Shown here: piece by piece, positions 1 to 5,126 of the stretch | Layout of the letters: the number at the start of each line of letters is the position of its first letter | How positions within the stretch are numbered: the stretch's first letter is position 1 | Assembly (NCBI GenBank): GCA_934667465.1 | Contig: CAKUMG010000513.1 | Coordinates: forward strand, 1-5,244 | From: an uncultured Actinoplanes sp. | GTDB taxonomy: Bacteria > Actinomycetota > Actinomycetes > Mycobacteriales > Micromonosporaceae | Length of the DNA stretch: 5,244 nt | Direction: 5' to 3' | Program-made: the position numbers and the translations under genes | The notes under the pieces: generated by a model | Seen by the model: only the letters and a program-made list of their open reading frames with translations | The model's database searches: none | What the model was told of the DNA's origin: nothing

Positions 1-74
1 GCGCGGGAGAGCGCAGCGGGAGGCGCGGCGCGGCGGGAGGCGACGGGCGGTGTGGCGCGGGAGAGCGCGGCGGG
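1..74. repeat. Imperfect direct repeat at the left edge
   Basis: A 20-base unit beginning GCGCGGGAGAGCGC occurs at 1-20 and again at 55-74 with one mismatch (A15 versus G69). A second 10-base repeat, GCGGGAGGCG, lies at 16-25 and 33-42. The two 20-mers are 54 bases apart, an exact multiple of three. Read in the frame of the following gene, both encode Ala-Arg-Glu-Ser-Ala-Ala-Gly. The frame is open from base 1, so this may be coding (a low-complexity Ala/Gly/Arg/Glu N-terminal segment) rather than intergenic. Confidence 0.7.
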
Positions 75-546
75 CGATGGCATGCGACTGACGGGGAAGC
101 GGTGGGCGGTGGCCGCGGTGGGCGGGGCGGTGACGGCCGGGACGCCGTGGCTGCTGCGGTACGGCTTCCCGGAGCCGACCGGTGCCCGTACGGTGCTCAG
201 CCTGGTGTTTCTGGCCGTGCTGGTGCTCGTGGTCGCGCTGCTCGTGTGGCCGGCCGCGGAGGGAAAGCGCTATCTGCTCGTGCTGGCCGGGTCGCTGCTG
301 CTCCTGCCCGTGGTGGCGTTGCCGGTGCTGGTGCTCACGATCCAGTCCGGCTGGGTGTTCACGGCGCTCGCGGGCAATCCGGAGGTGAACTCGGCCGACT
401 CGGACCTGATCATCGCGATCCCGGCGGCGGCGGCCGGGCTGGCGCTCGGCGGGCTGCTCCTCGTGCTCGACCCGCGCCGCACACCCGACCTGTCCACGGT
501 CATCGGGTGGGACCGCGGCGGCAGCACTGATACAACGAACGGATGA
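52..546 (+). CDS. Hypothetical four-helix membrane protein (start uncertain)
   Basis: I do not recognise a family for this 164-residue protein. Four hydrophobic segments are visible at about residues 19-35, 48-68, 73-98 and 118-139. They are joined by short loops, including a polar stretch (GNPEVNSADSD) before the fourth helix. The C-terminal tail (PRRTPDLSTV onward) is hydrophilic. It should be an integral cytoplasmic-membrane protein; no catalytic motif is seen. The start is ambiguous. The GTG at 52 has a GGGAGG at 35-40, a rather long 11-nt spacing. The ATG at 82 (residue 11) removes a low-complexity leader but has no good ribosome site. The frame is also open upstream to base 1, so the true start could lie outside the window. 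Its stop overlaps the ATG of the Nudix gene (ATGA), implying cotranscription. Confidence 0.75.
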   Translation: MARESAAGDGMRLTGKRWAVAAVGGAVTAGTPWLLRYGFPEPTGARTVLSLVFLAVLVLVVALLVWPAAEGKRYLLVLAGSLLLLPVVALPVLVLTIQSGWVFTALAGNPEVNSADSDLIIAIPAAAAGLALGGLLLVLDPRRTPDLSTVIGWDRGGSTDTTNG

Positions 547-1052
547 GCGCCGGGGACGAGCTGCTGGACATCGTGGACGAGCGGGACCGGGTGGTCGGGC
601 AGGCCCGGCGCGCCGAGGCCTACGCGCGGCGGTTGCGGCACCGGTGCGTGTTCGTCCTGGTGCGGGACGCCGAGGATCGGATCTTCGTGCACCGCCGGAC
701 GGCGACGAAACTGGTGTTCCCGTCGTGCTACGACATGTTCGTGGGCGGGGTCGTCGGTGCGGGGGAGAGCTACGACGAGGCGGCACTGCGGGAGGCGTCG
801 GAGGAGCTGGGCGTCGAGGGGCTGCCGCAGCCGGTGCGGCTCTTCCGGTTCCTGTACGAGACTCCGGAGCACGCGTGGTGGTCGGTGGGCTACGAGGTGC
901 GCTGCGAGGTGCCGGTCCGGCCGCAGGCGGAGGAGGTCGCCTGGCACGCCTTCCTGACCGAGGACGAGCTGCACCGGCGCCTGCCGGAGTGGCCGTGGGT
1001 GCCGGACGGCCTCGACGCGTACGAGCGGTTCCGGGCCTGGCGCCGGCAGTGA
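543..1052 (+). CDS. Nudix hydrolase, YfcD/IPP-isomerase-like
   Basis: The 169-residue protein has a complete Nudix box at residues 69-91: G69, then E75, then R83-E84, E87-E88 and G90, matching Gx5Ex7REUxEExGU. The Glu residues are the Mg2+ ligands of the family, which hydrolyses nucleoside diphosphates linked to another group. The N-terminal pattern (LLDIVDERDRVVG, then RLRHRCVFVLV and IFVHRRTATK) resembles the YfcD/isopentenyl-diphosphate isomerase-like branch. The TNTCCSHP-type active-site motif of true type I isomerases is absent, so hydrolase is the better call; the substrate cannot be read from sequence. The start at 543 overlaps the upstream stop by 4 bases and has only a weak ribosome site (AACGG), so translation probably depends on coupling. 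The length is normal for the family and the stop is a clean TGA at 1050-1052. Confidence 0.93.
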   Translation: MSAGDELLDIVDERDRVVGQARRAEAYARRLRHRCVFVLVRDAEDRIFVHRRTATKLVFPSCYDMFVGGVVGAGESYDEAALREASEELGVEGLPQPVRLFRFLYETPEHAWWSVGYEVRCEVPVRPQAEEVAWHAFLTEDELHRRLPEWPWVPDGLDAYERFRAWRRQ

Positions 1053-1462
1053 GCAGCGGGGGGCGACGCGGTGTGCGCCAACCCCCCGCCCAGCCGGATC
1101 CGGACCTCGCCGTAACCGTCGCCGGCCGGGACCTGCGTGACCACGACACCCTGCGTCCCGACCAGGTGCTGCCGGGTGGGTGTCGCGTCGGTCCGCATGG
1201 TCCGGGCGGCGCGGGACAGCCGCCACGTGAGCCAGGCTGCCGGGACGGCGGCGGCCATGCCGACCGCCACGGCGATGATGCCCGCGAGACGGGTGTCCGG
1301 GCCGATCAGCTGCAGGGCGATCGCCCCGCCGAACCCGATTGCGCCGGCCATGGCGGCGACCACCTCGGCCGGCACCAGGCCCTCGAACTCGATCCCGGTG
1401 AGCAGGATGATCGCGAGGACGGCGATGCCGAGCCCGCCCATCACAAGTAGAGCCGTAGCCAA
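890..1462 (-). CDS. NfeD-like membrane protein, probably 3'-truncated or frameshifted
   Basis: The nominal 190-residue frame starts at TTG 1462-1460. GGAAGG (plus strand CCTTCC, 1470-1475) lies 7 nt upstream, which favours this start over GTG or ATG at codons 7 and 8. Three hydrophobic segments at about 2-22, 32-54 and 58-80 are followed by a basic linker. Then comes the opening of an NfeD-type OB-fold (LVGTQGVVVTQ, residues 100-110, and GYGEVRIRLGG, 117-127). NfeD proteins usually have about 30 more residues of beta-strand here, and they normally act with SPFH/flotillin-type membrane scaffolds. Instead the sequence turns into Ser/Arg/Pro-rich residues encoded antisense to the Nudix 3' end (890-1052). 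The credible part is about 1088-1462. No stop follows the credible part, so the gene looks broken by deletion, rearrangement or frameshift. A short functional variant cannot be excluded. No SPFH partner is adjacent. Confidence 0.65.
   Translation of the reverse strand: MATALLVMGGLGIAVLAIILLTGIEFEGLVPAEVVAAMAGAIGFGGAIALQLIGPDTRLAGIIAVAVGMAAAVPAAWLTWRLSRAARTMRTDATPTRQHLVGTQGVVVTQVPAGDGYGEVRIRLGGGLAHTASPPAAHCRRQARNRSYASRPSGTHGHSGRRRCSSSSVRKACQATSSACGRTGTSQRTS
1056..1089. terminator. GC-rich hairpin between convergent genes
   Basis: GCGGGGGG at 1056-1063 pairs perfectly with CCCCCCGC at 1082-1089, an 8-bp all-GC stem with an 18-base loop. It begins four bases after the Nudix stop codon. There is no T-tract on either strand, which is common for actinobacterial terminators. 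Its position suggests it ends transcription of the membrane protein-Nudix pair and possibly of the convergent gene. On the minus strand it falls inside the nominal NfeD-like reading frame (around codons 125-136), which is odd for an intact gene. Confidence 0.5.
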
Positions 1463-1469
1463 CCTGGTG

Positions 1470-1475
1470 CCTTCC
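1470..1475 (-). promoter_or_regulatory. Ribosome binding site deciding the TTG start
   Basis: The minus strand reads GGAAGG ending 7 nt before the TTG at 1462. No comparable site precedes the GTG or ATG at codons 7 and 8, so the TTG is the preferred start of the NfeD-like gene. Confidence 0.6.
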
Positions 1476-1573
1476 CCCGCGCCCCGTCCCGGTCACCGAC
1501 CGGCGCGATCAGGGTAGACGACGCCCTCCACCTGCGGTTATCGGCCGTTCTGGCAGTGACCGCTTGCGAGAAA

Positions 1574-1590
1574 CCTACATTGTCGATAGG
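1574..1590. promoter_or_regulatory. Candidate operator, CCTA-N9-TAGG
   Basis: CCTACATTGTCGATAGG is an interrupted inverted repeat (CCTA and TAGG arms, 9-base spacer, centre at 1582). It overlaps the possible -10 TACATT and ends at the ribosome site. The inner spacer is not symmetrical, and outside the arms only the 1571/1593 pair matches. Its position would suit a repressor of the LLM operon. From memory, the TAGGAAT half resembles sites of Rrf2-family sulfur regulators of the CymR type, but this is a tentative resemblance. Confidence 0.3.
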
Positions 1591-1591
1591 A
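1588..1591 (+). promoter_or_regulatory. Ribosome binding site of the first LLM gene
   Basis: AGGA lies 7 nt before the ATG at 1599. A second purine run, GAGGG at 1594-1598, touches the start and is too close to serve. A nearby out-of-frame ATG at 1592 is not used by any credible gene. Confidence 0.6.
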
Positions 1592-1598
1592 ATGAGGG

Positions 1599-2711
1599 AT
1601 GACCTCGCCGTTGCTCCTGGCGGTCGCGCTCGACGGGCTCGGCTGGCATCCTGCCGCCTGGCGCACGTCGCCGCTGGACCCCGCCGCCGTCCTCACCGCG
1701 GACCACTGGGTCCGGCTGACCCGCGAGGCCGAGGCGGGACTGGCCGACTTCGTCACGTACGAGGACACGTTCGGACCGCCCACGGACGTGCCCGGCGAGG
1801 TCGGCGCGCGCCTCGACGCGGTCCTGGTCGCCGCCCGGGTCGCCCCGCTGACCGAGCACATCGGCCTCGTTCCGGTCGCGACGACCACGCACACCGAGCC
1901 GTTCCACCTCGCCTCGGCGCTGGCGACGCTGGATTTCGTCAGCGACGGCCGGGCCGGCTGGCAGACGCGGGTCTCCGCCCGCCCCGGCGAGGACCGGCTG
2001 CTCGGCCGCCGCACGGTCGACCTGGCCGGCGAGGGCGTGTGGGACCTGTTCGACGAGGCCGCCGACGCGGTCGAGGTCGTCCGGCGGCTCTGGGACAGCT
2101 GGGAGGACGACGCGATCATCCGCGACGTCGCCACGGGCCGGTTCATCGACCGGGACAAGCTGCACTACATCGACTTCGCGGGCCGCTGGTTCTCGGTCAA
2201 GGGGCCGGCGATCGTGCCCCGGCCACCACAGGGCCAGCCGGTCGTCGCCGCGCTGGCACACAGCGCGGTTCCGCTCGAGTTCGCCGCCCGCAGCGCCGAC
2301 GTCGTCTTCGTCACCCCCGCGGACGTGGGTGAGATCCGGGCCGTCCCCGGCCTGAAGGTCTTCGCCGACCTCGTCGTGTTCCTCGACGACCACGCGAGCG
2401 CCGCCGCGGCCCGCCGCGCCCGGCTCGACGACCTGCACGGGCGGCCCTGGGAGTCCGACGCCCGGGTCTTCGCGGGCTCGCCGGAACAGCTCGCCGATCT
2501 GATGCTGCGCTGGCGCGACGCCGGGATCGACGGCTTCCGGCTGCGCCCCGGCGCCCTGCCGTGGGATCTCGAGGCGATCACCCGGCTGCTCGTGCCGGTC
2601 CTGCAGGACCGCGGCGCCTACCGCACGACACCGCCCACCGGCACGCTGCGCGAGCGCCTCGGGCTGCCGGCCGCCGTCAACCGCTACGCGCAGGAGGCCG
2701 GGCGTGCCTAG
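1599..2711 (+). CDS. LLM-class flavin-dependent oxidoreductase, short NtaA/DszA-related paralogue
   Basis: This 370-residue soluble protein belongs to the luciferase-like TIM-barrel superfamily. It is clearly related to the next gene product: ATLDFVSDGRAGW (109-121), LWDSW (164-168), a VPRPPQGQPVV stretch (206-216) and a C-terminal LVPVLQDRGAYRT (331-343) all have counterparts there. It is about 67 residues shorter, largely because it lacks the long helical insertion before the C-terminal strand. Some likely flavin-contact motifs are changed. The family's WNVVTS is WQTRVS (121-126). The Arg-Tyr of the ADRYxRAxEF helix is missing. The QAG of the QAGxS phosphate-loop region is ALA (218-220), although a Ser is kept at 222. 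It may be a divergent monooxygenase or a non-catalytic partner of the downstream enzyme. It is first in the operon and overlaps the next gene by 8 nt. The substrate is unknown. Confidence 0.88.
   Translation: MTSPLLLAVALDGLGWHPAAWRTSPLDPAAVLTADHWVRLTREAEAGLADFVTYEDTFGPPTDVPGEVGARLDAVLVAARVAPLTEHIGLVPVATTTHTEPFHLASALATLDFVSDGRAGWQTRVSARPGEDRLLGRRTVDLAGEGVWDLFDEAADAVEVVRRLWDSWEDDAIIRDVATGRFIDRDKLHYIDFAGRWFSVKGPAIVPRPPQGQPVVAALAHSAVPLEFAARSADVVFVTPADVGEIRAVPGLKVFADLVVFLDDHASAAAARRARLDDLHGRPWESDARVFAGSPEQLADLMLRWRDAGIDGFRLRPGALPWDLEAITRLLVPVLQDRGAYRTTPPTGTLRERLGLPAAVNRYAQEAGRA
2692..2697 (+). promoter_or_regulatory. Ribosome binding site inside the end of the first LLM gene
   Basis: A strong AGGAGG lies 6 nt before the GTG at 2704, within the final codons of the first LLM gene. 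Together with the 8-nt overlap (GTGCCTAG), it supports this GTG as the start of the second gene and translational coupling. Confidence 0.85.
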
Positions 2712-4017
2712 GAAGATCATCCTCGCCGCGCACTTCCCCGGCGTGAACAACACCACCGTCTGGAGCGATCCCGCCGCGGGCAGCCAGATCGGCTTCAGCT
2801 CGTTCCGGCACCTCGCGCGGACGGCCGAGCGCGGCAAGTTCGACTTCTTCTTCCTCGCCGAGGGCCTGCGCCTGCGCGAGCAGCGCGGCCTGATCCACGA
2901 CCTCGACGTCGTCGGCCGCCCCGACACCCTGACCGTGCTCGCCGCGCTCGCCTCGGTCACCACCCACCTCGGGCTCGCCGGCACGCTCAACGCCACCTTC
3001 CACGAGCCTTACGAGCTGGCGAAACAGCTCGCCACCCTGGACCACCTCTCCGGCGGGCGCGCCGCCTGGAACGTGGTCACCTCCTCCGGCGCGTTCTTCG
3101 GCGAGAACTTCCGCCGCGGCGGCTTCCTCGACCACGCCGACCGCTACACGCGCGCCGGCGAGTTCATCGACACCGCGCGCGAGCTCTGGGACTCCTGGGC
3201 AGACCTCAAACCCGACAAAGACACCGGACTGTACGCGGACACGGGCGCGTTCGCGCACGCAGGCGCGCAGTTCGACATCGCCGGGAGGTTCGGTGTCCCG
3301 CGCAGCCCGCAGGGCCACCCGGTCGTGCTCCAGGCCGGCGACTCCGACGGCGGCCGCGAGCTGGCCGCCGCCCGGGCCGACGCGATCTTCTCCCGCCACC
3401 ACGAGCTGCGCGACGGCCAGGAGTTCGCCCGCGACATCCGCGCGCGCCTGGCCCGGCACGGCCGTGCCCCGGACAGCCTCAAGATCCTGCCCGGCGTCTC
3501 GTTCGTGCTCGGGGACAGCGACGCCGACGCGCGTGACAAGGCCCACGAGATCCGCCGTCGGCAGGTCAGCCCGCAGACCGCCATCCTGCTGCTGGAACAG
3601 GTGTGGAACCGGGACCTCTCCGGCTACGACGCCGACGGGCCGCTGCCGGCGATCGACCCGGCCGGCGACGAGCAGGCCGTCCACCAGGGACGCACCGCGC
3701 AGACCGCGGACCGGCACCGCACCGCCGCCGAGTGGCGCGCGCGGGCCGAGGCGGGCAACCTGTCGATCCGCGAGCTGATCATCGAGGTCACGGGCAGGCA
3801 GAACTTCATCGGTACGCCGCAGCGCGTCGCCGCGGAACTCGACGAGTACGTGCAGACCGGCGCGTGCGACGGCTTCATCCTGGTGCCGCACCTCACCCCG
3901 GGCGGGCTCGACGGCTTCGTCGACACCGTGGTCCCGCTGCTCCAGGAGCGCGGCGTGTTCCGTACGGACTATGAGTCGGCGACCCTGCGTGGCAACCTCG
4001 GACTGGAGACGCTGTGA
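2704..4017 (+). CDS. NtaA/SnaA/DszA-family FMN-dependent monooxygenase
   Basis: At 437 residues this has the usual length of the NtaA/SnaA/DszA/EmoA family. These enzymes use FMNH2 supplied by a separate reductase, plus O2, to oxidise compounds such as nitrilotriacetate, EDTA, dibenzothiophene sulfone or antibiotic precursors. Family features in order: an N-terminal strand and loop (IILAAHFPGVNNTTVW, 5-20); FDFFFLAEG (46-54); GTLNATFHEPYELAKQLATLD (93-113); SGGRAAWNVVTS (116-127); the ADRYTRAGEF helix (145-154); RSPQGHPVVLQAGDS (200-214), the expected FMN-phosphate region; a helical insertion (about 281-365); and FIGTPQRVAAELDEYV (368-383), followed by the GFILVPHLTPGGLDGF C-terminal element. 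No expected motif is missing, so it should be catalytically competent. It is the middle gene of the operon, starting at GTG with an 8-nt upstream overlap and ending in a 4-nt GTGA overlap with the next gene. The substrate cannot be assigned. Confidence 0.94.
   Translation: MPRKIILAAHFPGVNNTTVWSDPAAGSQIGFSSFRHLARTAERGKFDFFFLAEGLRLREQRGLIHDLDVVGRPDTLTVLAALASVTTHLGLAGTLNATFHEPYELAKQLATLDHLSGGRAAWNVVTSSGAFFGENFRRGGFLDHADRYTRAGEFIDTARELWDSWADLKPDKDTGLYADTGAFAHAGAQFDIAGRFGVPRSPQGHPVVLQAGDSDGGRELAAARADAIFSRHHELRDGQEFARDIRARLARHGRAPDSLKILPGVSFVLGDSDADARDKAHEIRRRQVSPQTAILLLEQVWNRDLSGYDADGPLPAIDPAGDEQAVHQGRTAQTADRHRTAAEWRARAEAGNLSIRELIIEVTGRQNFIGTPQRVAAELDEYVQTGACDGFILVPHLTPGGLDGFVDTVVPLLQERGVFRTDYESATLRGNLGLETL
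4005..4008 (+). promoter_or_regulatory. Ribosome binding site of the third LLM gene
   Basis: GGAG lies 5 nt before the GTG at 4014, within the last codons of the second LLM gene. It supports the GTG start, which overlaps the preceding TGA as GTGA. Confidence 0.7.
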
Positions 4018-5108
4018 CCGTACCCCTGGCAGTCCTCGATCTTGCCCCGCTCGTCGCGGGTGGCACCGCGGGCGACGCCCTGCACCGCACGATCGACCTC
4101 GCCCGGCGCGCAGACCAGGCCGGCTACTCGCGCTACTGGGTCGCCGAGCACCACCTGACCCCCGGCGTCGCCAGCTCGCAGCCGGCGCTGCTGCTCGGGC
4201 AGCTCGCCGCGGCGACCGGCCGGATCCGCCTCGGCTCGGGCGCGATCCAGACCGGCTACCTGACACCCCTCGCGATCGTCGAGCAGTTCGGCATGCTCGA
4301 CGCGCTGTATCCCGGCCGCTTCGACCTGGGTCTCGGGCGGTCCGCACAGAAGGCCTCCGCGGTCGTACCCCGCGAGGCCCGGGTCGTCGACGGGCTGCTG
4401 ATCCCGAAGCCGTTCTCGTTCGCGAAGATCCGGGCGTCGGCGCGCAGCAAGCTGTTCGCCTCGCTGCTGCAGCTGCCCGGCACGGAACCGCCCGCGTTCA
4501 CCGAGGTCCTCGACCGGCTCCAGGCACTGCTGGCGGGCCCGGTCACCGACGGTGAGGGCAACGAGGCGCGGGCGGTGCCGGGGGAGGGCGCCGGCCTGCA
4601 GCTCTGGCTGCTCGGCAGCAGCGGCGGGGAGAGCGCGCAGGAGGCCGGGGCGCGCGGGCTGCCGTTCGCCGCGAACTACCACGTGGCGCCGGCGAGCGTG
4701 CTCGAGGCCGTCGGGGCCTACCGGGACGCGTTCCGCCCCGGGGTGCTGCCGGAGCCGTACGTGATGGTGTCCGCGGACGTCCTGGTCGCGCCGGACGACA
4801 GCACCGCGCGTGAGCTGGCCACCCCGTACGCGCTGTGGGTGCACAGCATCCGCACCGGGCGCGGGGCGATCCCGTACCCGTCACCGGCGGCTGCCGCTGC
4901 GGTGTACGAGAGCTGGAGCGCCGAGGACCACGACCTGGTGGCGGACCGGCTCGCGACCCGGTTCGCGGGGTCCCCGGCGACGGTCGCGGAGCGGCTGGAG
5001 ACCCTGCAGCGGGTGACGGGGGCGGACGAGCTGCTGGTCACGACGATGACGTACGAGCACGCGGACCGGGTGCGCTCGTTCGAGCTGCTCGCCAAGGAGT
5101 GGTTCTAG
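4014..5108 (+). CDS. MsnO8-type LLM class oxidoreductase
   Basis: This 364-residue soluble TIM-barrel protein is a luciferase-like oxidoreductase of a different branch from the two upstream genes. Signature segments are VLDLAPLVAGG (7-17), GYSRYWVAEHHL (37-48), ASSQPALLLGQLAAATGRIR (53-72), LGSGAIQT (73-80), QFGMLDALYPGRFDLGLGRS (91-110), a WLLGSSGGESAQ loop (198-209) and LPFAANYHV (216-224). These fit the MsnO8/YwcH-like group, probably flavin-dependent; biochemical roles in that group are mostly unknown. The C-terminus (ELLVTTMTYEHADRVRSFELL) is typical, so the protein is essentially full length even though it ends after KEWF at a TAG lying against a putative IS end. It overlaps the second LLM gene by 4 nt. 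It may oxidise a product of the upstream enzymes or act on a related substrate; the sequence does not decide. Confidence 0.92.
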   Translation: MTVPLAVLDLAPLVAGGTAGDALHRTIDLARRADQAGYSRYWVAEHHLTPGVASSQPALLLGQLAAATGRIRLGSGAIQTGYLTPLAIVEQFGMLDALYPGRFDLGLGRSAQKASAVVPREARVVDGLLIPKPFSFAKIRASARSKLFASLLQLPGTEPPAFTEVLDRLQALLAGPVTDGEGNEARAVPGEGAGLQLWLLGSSGGESAQEAGARGLPFAANYHVAPASVLEAVGAYRDAFRPGVLPEPYVMVSADVLVAPDDSTARELATPYALWVHSIRTGRGAIPYPSPAAAAAVYESWSAEDHDLVADRLATRFAGSPATVAERLETLQRVTGADELLVTTMTYEHADRVRSFELLAKEWF

Positions 5109-5126
5109 GGTCTGTTTCATAAGTGG
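5109..5126 (+). mobile_element. Possible IS5-type terminal inverted repeat
   Basis: GGTCTGTTTCATAAGTGG begins directly after the final stop codon and resembles the left ends of IS5-family insertion sequences of actinomycetes (GGxCTGTTTCAxAAG type, from memory). The four bases before it, CTAG at 5105-5108, fit the YTAR target preference of IS5 elements and include the TAG stop of the third LLM gene. The far end and the transposase are outside the window, so it could also be a remnant or a MITE. Confidence 0.45.

Larger units (their letters stand above)
1463..1598. promoter_or_regulatory. Divergent intergenic/promoter region
   Basis: This 136-base region separates the minus-strand NfeD-like gene from the plus-strand LLM operon and must hold promoters for both. 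The AT-richest part, about 1564-1594, lies next to the LLM start. It contains TACATT at 1576-1581, a plausible -10 hexamer for the plus strand, but no convincing -35 element. If it is used, the leader would be only about ten bases. On the minus strand TACCCT (plus 1511-1516) is a weak -10 candidate. A short perfect inverted repeat CCGGT-CACCG-ACCGG lies at 1489-1503, within the presumed NfeD leader. No riboswitch fold is recognisable. Confidence 0.4.

Noticed and set aside
543..1052. Type I isopentenyl-diphosphate isomerase
   Set aside because: The Nudix box is canonical, but the isomerase's conserved Cys motif is not present, so only a Nudix hydrolase call is justified.
644..1450. Plus-strand frame of 268 codons crossing the Nudix gene and the convergent junction
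   Set aside because: It is out of frame with the Nudix gene and antisense to the NfeD-like gene, with a low-complexity Gly/Ala/Arg product and no ribosome site supporting its start.
270..1496. Long minus-strand open frame of 408 codons
   Set aside because: It runs antisense to the membrane protein and Nudix genes and over the NfeD-like gene in another frame. Its product is Arg/Gly/Pro/His-rich with no family resemblance, a typical high-GC shadow.
1489..1503. CCGGT-CACCG-ACCGG inverted repeat as an operator
   Set aside because: Arms of 5 bp made mostly of G and C are expected often by chance in this composition; it is mentioned only within the intergenic entry.
1556..2332. Alternative plus-strand start upstream of the first LLM gene
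   Set aside because: It is in a different frame and becomes Arg/Pro/Gly-rich at once; the ATG at 1599 opens a clear LLM protein with a well-placed AGGA.
1575..4347. Two long minus-strand open frames (473 and 556 codons) across the LLM operon
   Set aside because: They are complementary to well-supported LLM genes, have biased Arg/Ala/Gly composition and show no domain.
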